A stretch of DNA of 64,000 nucleotides, taken from Acidobacteriota bacterium. Its GTDB lineage: Bacteria; Acidobacteriota; Holophagae; Acanthopleuribacterales; Acanthopleuribacteraceae. This document shows positions 39,312-50,474 of the stretch, in pieces. A program made the position numbers and the translations under genes. The stretch is from the NCBI GenBank assembly GCA_002747255.1, contig PDUC01000025.1, positions 62,001-126,000 of the forward strand. Direction: 5' to 3'. Below the pieces are notes generated by a model. It saw only the letters and a list, made by a program, of their open reading frames with translations. It was not told where the DNA came from and ran no database searches. How positions within the stretch are numbered: the stretch's first letter is position 1; the number at the start of each line of letters is the position of its first letter.

Positions 39312-40430
39312 CTAAAAATCAAAATCGTCATCTTTTACACTCATGTCAATGCCTCCTACGACATAGGAGCTAATCTCAGTTTCCTGAGGAAGAACTTCAA
39401 CCTTGTCGTTTCTAAGCCAATGATCCATCCAGGAAAGAGGGCTGTTGGGTTCGTTAAAAACAGGTTTTAACCCAATGCCTCTCAGTCTCTTGTCAGTTAA
39501 GTACTTCATGTATTTTATAAGAAGTTTGTCATTTAGGCCAATGATCGATCCATTTTTAAAAAGATATTCCGCCCACTTTATCTCTTGCGCGGCTGCGTCT
39601 TTGTACATTTTGTACACCTTGTCCTCTAACGTGGGAATGATATCGGTGAAGCCCTCCTCTTTATTGCGTCTTAAAGTGTTTATCATCTTCTGTGTAATGG
39701 CAAGATGCTCATTCTCATCTCTCGCTATGAACTTGATGATTTTTGCGTTACCTTCCATCTTCTTGTTTTCGGCAAAAGCAAAGGAACAGGCAAAGGAAAC
39801 ATAGAAACGAATACCCTCCAGGATATTAACGGAGATCAGGGCGAGATAGAGCTTCTTTTTTAACTCATCGAGATTGATATCTTCTGTCATGTGAACACCC
39901 AGTTGTTTTGCCTGGTACTTGATTAAATAGTGGTAAAAATCGTTGTAGTGATTAGTTACGGAGTGAGCTCTCTCGACAATCATATCATTGACCATAATGT
40001 CGTCAAAGACTTCACTGGGATTGGTATAGACATTCTTGATGATATAGGAGTAACTTATGCTGTGAATGGTTTCAAAGAAATCCCATATGATAATCGCTTC
40101 TTCTACCTCCGGCAGACTGGTTACTTGACCAAAGGTGATAAAGGGGGAACGACCTTGAACACTGTCCAGGAGTGTTTGGTATTTGAGGTTTTCCGTGAAA
40201 ATAAATTTTTCCTGGTCGGTTAGTGTGTTGAAATCATTGATGTCTTTAATTAAAGATACCTCTTCTGGCCTCCAAAAGAAACTGAGCATTCTTTGAGAGA
40301 GCTTTTCATAGAAAGGGTATTTTTGGACATCGTATCTCTGAACGTTCTTGCCTCTCCCAAAAAAGATCTTTTCCTTTAAAAAATCAATTTTTTCATCACT
40401 GTAAATAGTTGGTACTCGTTTTTCCATCAT
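39312..40430 (-). CDS. nrdB: Class Ia ribonucleotide reductase beta subunit
   Basis: 372 residues. The radical/iron ligands follow the E. coli spacing: Asp89, Glu120, His123 and the radical Tyr127 in FFETIHSISYSY, then Glu in NILEGIRFY and the ENEHLAI motif. NrdB holds the diferric-tyrosyl cofactor and passes the radical to NrdA for DNA precursor synthesis. GAGG lies before the ATG; the next codon is also ATG, so the start may be three bases later. Downstream of nrdA by 23 bases, so an operon. Confidence 0.95.
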   Translation of the reverse strand: MMEKRVPTIYSDEKIDFLKEKIFFGRGKNVQRYDVQKYPFYEKLSQRMLSFFWRPEEVSLIKDINDFNTLTDQEKFIFTENLKYQTLLDSVQGRSPFITFGQVTSLPEVEEAIIIWDFFETIHSISYSYIIKNVYTNPSEVFDDIMVNDMIVERAHSVTNHYNDFYHYLIKYQAKQLGVHMTEDINLDELKKKLYLALISVNILEGIRFYVSFACSFAFAENKKMEGNAKIIKFIARDENEHLAITQKMINTLRRNKEEGFTDIIPTLEDKVYKMYKDAAAQEIKWAEYLFKNGSIIGLNDKLLIKYMKYLTDKRLRGIGLKPVFNEPNSPLSWMDHWLRNDKVEVLPQETEISSYVVGGIDMSVKDDDFDF

Positions 40431-40453
40431 TCAACCTCTGTCTTGTTTTTTGT

Positions 40454-42772
40454 CTATACAGAGCAAGCTCCGCCTTCACATCCATCCATCTCATCACCGT
40501 CAGTCATGTTTTGCGTTGGGACATCAGGCTCATGTTGGCCCTTTTGTGCTAACAATTGGGATTCTTCGCCGGAGTTGTCATTGCTGTTAAGGTAGTAAAG
40601 GGTTTTTAATCCATATTTGTAGGCCATGTTTTCGTGTTTGACCAGTTCTCTCATTGGAACCCTGTTATCCTTGTAACTGGCTGTGTTGTAGTAAAGGTTG
40701 GTGCTGATGCTTTGATCAATAAACTTTTGGAAGATGGAGACGAACTTGATGTAGCTTTCATTATCCATATCCCACGCCAAGGGGTAGTTGTCTTTGTAGG
40801 TGTCAAAGCCCGGAACGAGTTGTTTTAAAGGTCCGTATTTGCTCATTTTGGCGATAAGCAGTCTTCTGACAGGGTCAATACCAGCCGTTGAGTTGGATAC
40901 AATGGAGCTGGAAGCGGCAGGAGGAATGGCGGAGAGGGCGGAATTCCTGAGTCCGAACTTTTTCACGTAATCTCTGAGCTCGTCCCAGTCACACAAAAGT
41001 TGATTGGGTACGATCTCATCGACATTTTTCTCATAGGTGTCAATGGGGAAGATGTTGTCGGCATACTTCGTGTTTGCGAAGTATTTACAACGGCCTTTCT
41101 CTTTCGCCAGATCGGCAGAAGCTTTAATGAGTCCGTATTGAAATCGTTCCATATACCTGTGAACGGTTTTAATACCCTCTTTTTGATTGAAGCGCAGGTT
41201 GTTTTTTGCCAGGAAATTGAAAACATCCGAAACACCAATTCCAAGGCTGCGACGACCTTTGGTGGATTTTTCCGCGACCTTGACCGGGTACTCTTGATAG
41301 TCAATGAGCTCATCTAAAAATCTCACCAGGAGTTCTGTAAGCTCGTCGAGTTCCTCGATCTCTTCGACTTTACCGAGGTTGATATTGCTTAAAATACACA
41401 TGGCAATTTCACCTTTGTCAAGATTGATGTCCTCCAAAGGTGTGGTTGGCAGGGTAATTTCCTGACAGAGATTGCTCATGTAGATACTGTCTTTAAAGGA
41501 GCTGTGTTTATTCACGTGATCCGCGTTTAAGATGTAGATTCTTCCTGTTTCGTATCGCTCCTTTAAAAGTGCCAGGTAGAACTCTCTGGCATCGATGATT
41601 TTTTTTCTTACATGGGGATCCTTTTCATATCGCAGATAAGTTGTCTCAAATTGTTCATAGTCGGAACTGTAGAACAGATCGTAAAGATCTCTTGTCTCCT
41701 CACTTGAGAACAGCGTTATGGTTTTTTTCTCCTTAACTCTCGTTCTAAACAGGCGGTTCAGGGCAACGGAGTAATCCATTCTTCTCACTCGGTTTTCATC
41801 GTTGCCTTTATTGTTTTTTAACTGAATAAAGGTCTCAATCTCCCAGTGAAAGAAGGGGATCGTAGAGGTGGAGCCACCACCCCTGATGGAGTTTTGGGTA
41901 AAGGATTTCGTGGTAGCTTCATACATCTTCAAAAAGGGAACAAGGCCTGTGTGGATTACCTCGCCGCCTCTAATTTGGGCGTCGATCCCTCTTATTCTGC
42001 CAAAGTTGAGCCCTATTCCCGCTCTTTGGGAAGTGTAGTAACCTACAGCGGTGTTGGAGTTCATGATGGATTCAATGGAATCGCCAACATCGATCAGACA
42101 GCAGGAACTAAACTGTCTCAAAGGAGTTCGAACGCCTGCCATAATGGGTGTGGGCAAGCTGATTTTGAACAGCGAAAGAGCGTTGTAAAGCTTGACAACA
42201 TAATCTCTGCGGCGTTTTTTGTCGTAGTTCATGAACATGAACATGCCAATAAGCATGAAAGCTTCTTGAGGTGTTTCGTACAGCTCCCCTGACATTCTGT
42301 CCTGCAACAGATACTTATCCACCATTTGACTCAAACCGGCATAGGTGAATTGATAGTCTCTGTCATAATCGATCTTTTTACTGAAGTAAACAATTTCCTG
42401 GTTTGTGTATTTTTTCAGGAGAATTTTGTCGTAGATTCCCCTGTAGATGTTGTTTTTAATCAAATATTCAAAGGGAATGGGGTTTAATTGCTTGTAGACC
42501 TGCTTTCTTAAATCCATTAACAGCAGTTTAGCGGCAACATGCTGATAGTTGGGTTTCTCCTTGGAGATCAGATCCGCTGCCGAGCGAATCATGACTTTTT
42601 GGATTTCTGACGTGGTAATTCCCTCGTAAAATTGCAGTTTAGAGTTTATCTCTATATCCGAAACAGAAACATTGTCATACCCTTCGCATGCCCACTCGAC
42701 GGCATCGTGTATCATCGAAAGGTCAATTTTTTCTTCAGTCCCATCTCTTTTTATTACATGTAGTCCATCCAT
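40454..42772 (-). CDS. nrdA: Class Ia ribonucleotide reductase alpha subunit
   Basis: 772 residues from the ATG at 42772 (GAAGGAG upstream); an in-frame TTG at 42793 is also possible, but the product would begin before the usual start. An ATP-cone opens the protein (LHVIKRDGTEEKIDLSMI). Active-site marks match E. coli: RQFSSCCLI (Cys225 site), NLCQEITLP (Asn437, Cys439, Glu441), MCILSNINL (Cys462), NLYYNTA (paired Tyr), and the C-terminal redox motif GCEGGACSV. It reduces ribonucleoside diphosphates. No NrdR box was found upstream. Confidence 0.96.
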   Translation of the reverse strand: MDGLHVIKRDGTEEKIDLSMIHDAVEWACEGYDNVSVSDIEINSKLQFYEGITTSEIQKVMIRSAADLISKEKPNYQHVAAKLLLMDLRKQVYKQLNPIPFEYLIKNNIYRGIYDKILLKKYTNQEIVYFSKKIDYDRDYQFTYAGLSQMVDKYLLQDRMSGELYETPQEAFMLIGMFMFMNYDKKRRRDYVVKLYNALSLFKISLPTPIMAGVRTPLRQFSSCCLIDVGDSIESIMNSNTAVGYYTSQRAGIGLNFGRIRGIDAQIRGGEVIHTGLVPFLKMYEATTKSFTQNSIRGGGSTSTIPFFHWEIETFIQLKNNKGNDENRVRRMDYSVALNRLFRTRVKEKKTITLFSSEETRDLYDLFYSSDYEQFETTYLRYEKDPHVRKKIIDAREFYLALLKERYETGRIYILNADHVNKHSSFKDSIYMSNLCQEITLPTTPLEDINLDKGEIAMCILSNINLGKVEEIEELDELTELLVRFLDELIDYQEYPVKVAEKSTKGRRSLGIGVSDVFNFLAKNNLRFNQKEGIKTVHRYMERFQYGLIKASADLAKEKGRCKYFANTKYADNIFPIDTYEKNVDEIVPNQLLCDWDELRDYVKKFGLRNSALSAIPPAASSSIVSNSTAGIDPVRRLLIAKMSKYGPLKQLVPGFDTYKDNYPLAWDMDNESYIKFVSIFQKFIDQSISTNLYYNTASYKDNRVPMRELVKHENMAYKYGLKTLYYLNSNDNSGEESQLLAQKGQHEPDVPTQNMTDGDEMDGCEGGACSV

Positions 42773-43189
42773 TACGACCAGATTCTCCTTCAAACTATCG
42801 GGTGTTCCTGTTGAGATTGTTGATTTAGTGATTATTCATCGAGAAGCAAGCAAGATTTTGAAATACGTTAAATCTTTGGCTGATAGTTTCTTATACATTA
42901 CTTGAATTGCTCAAAAATAAAAATACAGATTCCTATCAATTCTATTGCCGGTATTTTAACAGGTTTTGGTTTCTGTTGAGAAAAAAAATGGCTCATTTTA
43001 AGGATAATAGAGATGCAATACGGGTTTAAGGGAATGCCTTCAGATCTCCAGCCCTGCCGCCAGCAGAAGGAAGTCGTCCTTAAGCCTTAATTTAAGAAAA
43101 CAAATGATTTGTTTCAATGTTCAGGCATTTGGGAAAAGTTTCTTGAACGTTGAAGTTGATGCCTGAAGCGTTCTCTTGAAAAGGGTTGC
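42773..43189 (-). other. Intergenic region upstream of nrdA
   Basis: No gene with a ribosome site and no NrdR-box-like palindrome. It should contain the nrd promoter. Confidence 0.5.
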
Positions 43190-43840
43190 TTATTTTCTTT
43201 CTTTTATCCAGGACTGAACTTTCAGGACGCGATCGATATCCGGTTTCATTCTCTGTGCCTTTTCTCTGGTTGAGTAAGGGCCAACGAAAATTTTGTAGTA
43301 CCCGGCTTCCTCGATCACCTGAACCGGATAACCCTTTTTCTTGACTGTCTCGGAAAACTCGTGAGCCTTGGCCTTGTCTTTTGAAGCGACTATCTGCAGA
43401 TAAAAAGAACCCTGGTTCTGGGCTGGCGCCGTCGGTTCTTTTTTGCTGGGCTTTTTTTTGACTGGCTTTTCTGCTTTCGGTGTCACGGGTTCGGTTGCTT
43501 GGGCCACGGCCTTTTCTTCCTTGATCTCTTGTTGAGTTGGAGCCGGGTTGGTGCTCTCTTTCTTTGTTGTCTTCTTGGGCAGTGAAAGATCGATGTGCTT
43601 TTTTTTGTCTCTTTCAGAAGTGGATTCCAGGCTGTTGAATTCGTCCATGCTGTCATTTGTTTCAGGCTGGACGGCTTCCTCTTCTACCGTCGTTGTCACC
43701 AGCTCTTCGTGGCTTGAGAAGTCACCCTTGCCGATGGCAATACCTAAAATGAGGAATAGAATGTTGGTGAAAATAAACGCAACGATGGTTTGTGCAGGTG
43801 ACATCAAAGGCGTGTGTTTGTTTGAACGACTTGCAGCCAT
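43190..43840 (-). CDS. SPOR-domain inner-membrane protein
   Basis: 216 residues. One membrane helix (about 17-38, AQTIVAFIFTNILFLILGI), a long Lys/Glu/Pro-rich linker, and a C-terminal SPOR domain (about 143-214: GSFYLQIVASKDKAKAHEFS, then YYKIFVGPYSTREKAQRMKP). SPOR domains bind denuded glycan at the division septum, so it is likely a division or wall-remodelling protein like FtsN or DedD. GGAG precedes the start. Confidence 0.85.
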   Translation of the reverse strand: MAASRSNKHTPLMSPAQTIVAFIFTNILFLILGIAIGKGDFSSHEELVTTTVEEEAVQPETNDSMDEFNSLESTSERDKKKHIDLSLPKKTTKKESTNPAPTQQEIKEEKAVAQATEPVTPKAEKPVKKKPSKKEPTAPAQNQGSFYLQIVASKDKAKAHEFSETVKKKGYPVQVIEEAGYYKIFVGPYSTREKAQRMKPDIDRVLKVQSWIKERK

Positions 43841-43924
43841 GTTTCTTTCTCCATTTTAATTGGGTGTTAGAGACTTGTATCGACAAAACTTCAGAAAAGC
43901 GGGACTTTGCCAGTCTTGACTCTA

Positions 43925-44635
43925 TTATAACCGTTTGTGTTCCGAAATGGGCAATTCAAAACGAAATAACGTTCGATCCCGGTCTCCCACAATGTAAACC
44001 GTGTTTCCGGATACTGCAACACCCTCAGCTTGCCGGACAGGCAGCTCCGCCACCGAGGTCGTGCTTTGGTCCGATAAGTTTACGAAAAAGAGTCGTTTTG
44101 ATTCGTGGCTGATCATCCACAGTCCTTTTCTTTGAGAGTCGTAACTGATTCCCGATAAATCGGAGACGTTTTCTATTGGTGTTCTGCGTATTTCCCGAAA
44201 TTGCCGGTTGCATTGAAGTAACAATCTCGGTTTCTTTTCGTGTAACAGGTAGAAGGTCTTCGTGTGGTGATCGTAGGTGATTCCCTCGAAGCGCCTTTCC
44301 TTTTTCTTCCCGAAGGGGCTGGTCAAAACGACCTGGTGTTTCCGAATGAGTTTGCCATCTTTTTTGCCGCCTTTTAAGTCGGAAGGCCTGTACTCCAGCA
44401 CAACACCTTCCTCCTTGAGAATAAAAAAGTGCTTTCCGGCCTTGGTCACTCCCTCCAGATCGCCGCCCTTGAGGGCGATGGTCTCCACCGGGCGACCGTC
44501 TTCTTTCAGCCTGTAGATGCTTCCTTTGCGGTCGCAAACCACCCAAAGTTCACCGCTGGATTCATCGAAGTAGAGTCCGGATGGCTCTCTGATTTCCAAT
44601 CTGGTTTTCCCGGTCAGCTTTAAACTCGCAGTCAA
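43925..44635 (-). CDS. SdiA-regulated/YjiK-type beta-propeller protein
   Basis: 236 residues from a TTG at 44635 with AGGAG six bases upstream; an in-frame ATG at 44656 has no ribosome site. The repeats (EPSGLYFDESSGELWVVCDR, then GDLEGVTKAGKHFFILKEEG, then RFEGITYDHHTKTFYLLHEK, then DLSGISYDSQRKGLWMISHE) follow the SdiA-regulated domain, where each blade has a G[IV]xYD pattern and a final S/Lxxx. The fold is a beta propeller; the family includes YjiK. No signal peptide, so cytoplasmic. Function not known. Confidence 0.75.
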   Translation of the reverse strand: MTASLKLTGKTRLEIREPSGLYFDESSGELWVVCDRKGSIYRLKEDGRPVETIALKGGDLEGVTKAGKHFFILKEEGVVLEYRPSDLKGGKKDGKLIRKHQVVLTSPFGKKKERRFEGITYDHHTKTFYLLHEKKPRLLLQCNRQFREIRRTPIENVSDLSGISYDSQRKGLWMISHESKRLFFVNLSDQSTTSVAELPVRQAEGVAVSGNTVYIVGDRDRTLFRFELPISEHKRL

Positions 44636-45038
44636 GACAATCTCCTGTGGCACCATTCTATCAGGAGTTCGATTATGAGTATAAGCCGAAGGTGATTGAA
44701 AGCAAGGGGTACTTCATTGAAAAAGCTCACCAGCGCTCACTCACTCCGCTGATAAGACCCGTAAAAAAAAGAGAACCCGAGAGTGCTATGAACACACTTA
44801 CGGAAACCTGCTCCCTCTCAATGTGGCGGGCTAATATTTTAGTTAAACTGACTAAGATTTTTTTATTGAGAATTGCTACGATCGTGTCGATCTTATTTGT
44901 AAGTATTACTATATAATATACTTATAATCTGTGTTTGTGTGTAAATTTTTTGCTTGACATGCACTCAGTTTTGCCTATAATAACAGTTCGAGTGATTCAA
45001 GCGCCCTGGAGGCGCCAAAAAAGACGAGGAGTTTTTTC
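44636..45038 (+). other. Intergenic region before groES
   Basis: No supported gene; an 89-codon plus-strand frame (44647-44916) has no ribosome site. It contains the groES promoter. Confidence 0.5.
44954..44981 (+). promoter_or_regulatory. groESL sigma-70 promoter
   Basis: Perfect TTGACA (44954-44959) and TATAAT (44976-44981) with a 16-base spacer, about 58 bases before groES. No CIRCE element was found: the nearby GCACTC and GAGTG are not spaced as in HrcA sites. A small hairpin (GCGCC-CTGGA-GGCGC, 45001-45015) lies in the leader. Confidence 0.88.
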
Positions 45039-45332
45039 ATGAAGATTAAACCTTTATACGATCGAGTACTTGTGAAAAGGTTAGAGCCTAAAGAGCAGGT
45101 TCGCGGCGGGATTATTATTCCTGACTCAGCAAAAGAAAAGCCCATGGAAGGCGAGGTCGTTGCCGTAGGCGACGGCAAAGTGGCAGACAATGGGTCACGT
45201 GTTGCCCTGACTGTGAAAGTCGGCGATGTTGTTTTAATTGGAAAATATGCCGGTACGGAAGTAAAAGGAAGCGATGATGTGGAGTACATCATCATGCGTG
45301 AAGACGAAATATTAGGAATTGTTGAAGGCTAA
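45039..45332 (+). CDS. groES: Co-chaperonin GroES
   Basis: 97 residues, the usual size. GroES caps the GroEL chamber. The domain signature is clear: [18 protein letters not shown], then the mobile loop [20 protein letters not shown] (about 23-42) and [19 protein letters not shown]-like site precedes the ATG. Followed by groEL 36 bases on. Confidence 0.98.
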   Translation: MKIKPLYDRVLVKRLEPKEQVRGGIIIPDSAKEKPMEGEVVAVGDGKVADNGSRVALTVKVGDVVLIGKYAGTEVKGSDDVEYIIMREDEILGIVEG

Positions 45333-45355
45333 GCGAAGAGCTAGCAAAGAATTAA

Positions 45356-47026
<1,671 letters not shown>

Positions 47027-47049
47027 GCCCCAGTGCCCACTACAAAACA

Positions 47050-47080
47050 AAAGCGGAGGCCAAGTCCTCCGCTTTTTTTT
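47050..47080 (+). terminator. Rho-independent terminator after groEL
   Basis: AAAGCGGAGG (47050-47059) pairs perfectly with CCTCCGCTTT (47066-47075), loop CCAAGT, followed by eight Ts in all. It lies 24 bases after the groEL stop. Confidence 0.95.
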
Positions 47081-47231
47081 GCTTTTTTTCAGTGTCGTGT
47101 TATGCCCGGTGATGTCAATGACGTTCAAGCGGGTGAGACACCCACTGCCAAATCTATTTATTTCAGCATGATCCAGAGATTGATTTCATGTTACAATCCA
47201 GCCGTGTAAGGCTTGCTTTAAGGAGTGCATC

Positions 47232-47768
47232 TTGAAACGTGTGGTTGTTTTTTCCGGCAGTTCGTGTTCCGATTCAGAGATATTGAAGCTGAGCTACCAA
47301 TTGGGATTCAAACTCGCTGAAGCAGGCTATCGCGTCGTCAATGGCGGTGGCCCCGGCCTCATGCACGAAGTGCTGAAAGGAGCTAAAGACGCCGGTGGTG
47401 CCACCTTTTCGGTTCAACTGGGTAAACACGAGCGCGAGCAGAGTCCTTTTGCCGATGAGTCGGTCCACTTCAAGCGTTTGAGACCCAGACAGGACGAGCT
47501 TTTAACCCACGGCGATGCCTTCATCGCTTTGCCCGGAGGCATAGGCACGCTCTATGAGGTTCTGGAAATTTTGGCACTTAAAAACACCGGTGAGTTGCGC
47601 ACGCACCCCCTGATTCTGCTGGGTGAACACTATCGCCCCTTTATCAACTGGATGGAGGGCCACAAGCTGAAGGGCATGGTTCCCGAAAGATGGAACAGCT
47701 ACTTTAAAACGGCTGAAGATGTTTTCAGTTGTCTGAAAACACTCAGGGAAGCTTTTGAAACAAACTGA
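47232..47768 (+). CDS. LOG-family (TIGR00730) nucleoside 5'-monophosphate phosphoribohydrolase-like protein
   Basis: 178 residues from a TTG with AGGAG six bases upstream. The fold marks are GGGPGLMHEVLKGA (about 38-51) and the family signature PGGIGTLYEVLEIL (about 100-113), with the catalytic Arg/Glu pair expected in this motif. LOG enzymes cleave cytokinin or other nucleotide monophosphates to a base and phosphoribose. The in-plant role does not apply; the bacterial substrate is unknown. Preceded by the groEL terminator, so it has its own promoter. Confidence 0.9.
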   Translation: MKRVVVFSGSSCSDSEILKLSYQLGFKLAEAGYRVVNGGGPGLMHEVLKGAKDAGGATFSVQLGKHEREQSPFADESVHFKRLRPRQDELLTHGDAFIALPGGIGTLYEVLEILALKNTGELRTHPLILLGEHYRPFINWMEGHKLKGMVPERWNSYFKTAEDVFSCLKTLREAFETN

Positions 47769-47780
47769 AGTCAATAAAGG

Positions 47781-48485
47781 TCACTCTTTTGCTGCGTCAG
47801 AAGCTCGGACTTCCATGTGCCAGACACCTTCAAGAGGAAGGGCAACACCCCCACGAGCGGTGAACTCCCGCACTTCTTCGCCCTGTTCCGTGGTAAGCGT
47901 GACTACAAGAGGCTGATCCTCACCGCCATCTCTGCCCAATTTCAGGCAGCCGTTTTCAATGGAGACCAAAAGACCGCGCACGGAAGAATCAATGAAAAGA
48001 CCGGGCAGCTGGAAGTTTTTTTCCTGATGGGCAAAAGCAACGCCGGACAAGGCAGGCTGTGCTGATAAACTGGACAGCGAGGGCTCCAATAACTGCACCA
48101 GGCCCTTCTTAAAAGCGTTAATGACAAGTCGCCCTTTTTCTATTAGTTCCTGACCTGGATCGCGTTCTTCTTCAGCTGCTTCACTGAGCGATTCATTGAA
48201 AATGACCAGCTCTTTTAACTCGTTTTGACAGGAGTGACAGTGTCCCAGGTGCTTCAATTCGCGATTGGAAGCTTGCCTCGATCCGTTCATTATATCGGCA
48301 AGGGCACTTACAGGTGGGCACGTCAGCCTGAAGGCCTGCTGTGCCGAGTTCAGCAAATAATCCATTTCCCGTTGTTTAGCCATTTCTTCCCGCAGGGTTT
48401 CGGATTTTTTCAGTTCCCGTTCCAGCTCTTTTCGCTCATCGTGATTCATGGAACCGTCCAGGTAACTTTCCCAATCATATGTCAT
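47781..48485 (-). CDS. Zinc anti-sigma-like protein (ZAS motif)
   Basis: 234 residues. The motif H79-x3-C83-x2-C86 (KHLGHCHSC) matches the zinc-binding anti-sigma domain. An N-terminal acidic helical region (YDWESYLDGSMNHDERKELE) resembles the zf-HC2 anti-sigma pattern. No membrane helix and no ECF sigma-factor gene nearby, so the partner is elsewhere or the domain has another role. The C-terminal part (about 150-230) is beta-rich. GGGAGG precedes the ATG. Last gene of the wall-synthesis operon. Confidence 0.6.
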   Translation of the reverse strand: MTYDWESYLDGSMNHDERKELERELKKSETLREEMAKQREMDYLLNSAQQAFRLTCPPVSALADIMNGSRQASNRELKHLGHCHSCQNELKELVIFNESLSEAAEEERDPGQELIEKGRLVINAFKKGLVQLLEPSLSSLSAQPALSGVAFAHQEKNFQLPGLFIDSSVRGLLVSIENGCLKLGRDGGEDQPLVVTLTTEQGEEVREFTARGGVALPLEGVWHMEVRASDAAKE

Positions 48486-48503
48486 GTTGCCTCCCGTTTT
48501 GTT

Positions 48504-50474
48504 TCAGTCTTTTGCTTGCTTTTTACTCATTGCTCTTGCAAGGGCCTTTACCGCAATGGGTTCCGCATAGGTGCTTCCGTAGCCGCGGTTTTCAACCACA
48601 ACGGCAACAGCGTATTGTGGGTTTTTGTAGGGCGCAAAGCCAATGAACCAGGCATGCGGTTTCTTTTTCCCGTTTTCAGCCGTCCCCGTTTTTCCCGCCA
48701 TCGGAACGAGGTCTTTTTTCCACTTTGAGTTCCTGAAGCGTGCTTCATAAAGCTCATCTTCGCCCTTTTTATAAATTTGATAGGCTCGATAGCCCGTTCC
48801 ACCCTTTTTGTTCATCACCTGCCACATGGCCTCTTGCATTTTTTTCGCAATGGACTTGTCAACAATTCTTTGTGATGGGCCTTCTTTCAACTTCCTGAAA
48901 GCTCTTGTGTTGGTTTCATCCGTGACCACGCTGCCCTTCCTGGAGTGGGAGACAAAAGTGGGGTCGATCCAAACTCCATCATTGGCGATTGACTGTACAA
49001 TGCAGGCCATGTGAAGGGGATGAGCTTTAATCTGATTTTGTCCGATGGAGAATTGAGCCACCAGTGCTTCATCCCCTCGCTTGTTGAAATCGAACTCGGG
49101 TCCGCTATAAGCCTGTGATGCCGCTGAGAACCAGTCACTGGATTTCACGTTCCCTAAAACATTGATTTTCTGATTGAAGCGAAAGCCCTCCGCCGTCGTC
49201 TTGACCAGCGAACCAAGGGCGACACCCTGGCGTGCAAAGTAGGTGTTGGAAGAGATGGCAAAGGCTCTGTACATATCAATGGGCTCAGGTGAAACGTGCC
49301 CGCCGTGGTTTTTTACTTTCTTAAATACCTTGTCATCGGGGATTTGTAATTCCGGATCGGTGATGGTGAGATTGTGTTCGTCGATGATTTCGTCATTGAG
49401 CAACATGGTAAGCGCGACTATGGTTTTGTAAGTTGAACCCGGAAAGTAGATTTCATCCATGGCTCTGAAGAGGAGCGGCTTTTCCGGAAGATCTTCAAGC
49501 TGTTTCAGGTCTGCCTGGTCGGGATGTAAACCGGGTGAACTGACGGCAGCCAGAACACGGCCCGTTTCCACTTCCATAACGACGGCCCCACCGAGCATTC
49601 TTTCTTTTTTGCGGATAAAGGAATCGTAAATGCTTTTACTTAAGTCGGCATCGATGCTGAGTTTAATGTCGGTTCCACAGCGATCGTAACCCAACAGACC
49701 GATTAAATCGTGCACACCGTAATCCCTTTTCCCCTGCAATTCAGAGCCGAGCTTGCGTTCCAGCCCGAACAAATTCCTGAAACCTACAATGTGAGCCGTT
49801 CCCTTGTTGTTTTCAGGATAAACTCTTCTGCCTTTTTCCCAGGACGCAAGGGGTTGGTCGTTCCTGTCGAAAATGCTGCCGCGAGGAATGCGTCTCCTCA
49901 CAGAGAAGGTGTTCATTTCTTTGAAGTAAAAGGAATCCCATTGAATGCCCGATTCAGGGCTGTAGCTGAAGCGATCCAGATTGTTTTTTGCCAAATTGAA
50001 GTGTCTGCCCAGCGAAGTTGACAAAACCGCCTTGCGAAATTGATCGGGATGCAGCTGGAGAGCACCCTCTTGGTCGAAAGACAGATACTTTTTGTGCAGC
50101 AGCCTTTCCAGTTGGTCTTTGGGAGCGCCTTCACCCCACAGCACTCTGGATCCTTCTCTTTTGATTTGCGGCTGGTGCTGTTCGGCCCACGCGTAAGCTT
50201 TTCCAAAAGAGTACTCCCTTTTGGCCGTTGCCAGCAGCGGCTCTTCATTGGCTATAACGTTTCCACCGGGATCAGCGATTAACGCACCAGAATGGATTAG
50301 TTTTTGTATGTTTTCAAGATGACCGATGTCTTCCCTGTAACCCTTTTCGTAGGGATTGTAGAGCGTGTTCCTCATGGTACCCAGAAAAAGCAGAGCAAAG
50401 GTCAAAATAATAAACAGGGTTGGAGCCCACCAGGCGTATTCGCCCGGTTGTTTTACCGTTTTATTTCGGGACAT
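48504..50474 (-). CDS. Class B penicillin-binding protein (PBP2/FtsI type)
   Basis: 656 residues from the ATG at 50474 (GGAG nearby); an upstream in-frame ATG would place the start inside the transglycosylase gene. One membrane helix (about 18-35). Transpeptidase motifs: STYK (Ser347), SSN (408-410) and KTG (595-597). The N-terminal pedestal region includes IPRGSIFDRNDQPLAS. It cross-links peptidoglycan in the periplasm. It overlaps the lytic transglycosylase gene by 14 bases, so translation is coupled. Whether it works in elongation or division cannot be told from sequence. Confidence 0.93.
   Translation of the reverse strand: MSRNKTVKQPGEYAWWAPTLFIILTFALLFLGTMRNTLYNPYEKGYREDIGHLENIQKLIHSGALIADPGGNVIANEEPLLATAKREYSFGKAYAWAEQHQPQIKREGSRVLWGEGAPKDQLERLLHKKYLSFDQEGALQLHPDQFRKAVLSTSLGRHFNLAKNNLDRFSYSPESGIQWDSFYFKEMNTFSVRRRIPRGSIFDRNDQPLASWEKGRRVYPENNKGTAHIVGFRNLFGLERKLGSELQGKRDYGVHDLIGLLGYDRCGTDIKLSIDADLSKSIYDSFIRKKERMLGGAVVMEVETGRVLAAVSSPGLHPDQADLKQLEDLPEKPLLFRAMDEIYFPGSTYKTIVALTMLLNDEIIDEHNLTITDPELQIPDDKVFKKVKNHGGHVSPEPIDMYRAFAISSNTYFARQGVALGSLVKTTAEGFRFNQKINVLGNVKSSDWFSAASQAYSGPEFDFNKRGDEALVAQFSIGQNQIKAHPLHMACIVQSIANDGVWIDPTFVSHSRKGSVVTDETNTRAFRKLKEGPSQRIVDKSIAKKMQEAMWQVMNKKGGTGYRAYQIYKKGEDELYEARFRNSKWKKDLVPMAGKTGTAENGKKKPHAWFIGFAPYKNPQYAVAVVVENRGYGSTYAEPIAVKALARAMSKKQAKD

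Noticed and set aside
39312-42772. Phage origin of nrdA and nrdB
   Set aside because: No other phage genes are near; a chromosomal class Ia pair is the simpler reading.
42773-43189. NrdR box upstream of nrdA
   Set aside because: No ACACTATAT-like palindrome in this interval.
44647-44916. 89-codon plus-strand frame before groES
   Set aside because: No ribosome site or family; it crosses the 5' end of the propeller gene.
44640-45020. CIRCE-like GCACTC and GAGTG near the groESL promoter
   Set aside because: A CIRCE element needs TTAGCACTC and GAGTGCTAA with a nine-base spacer; here the arms are partial and about 23 bases apart.
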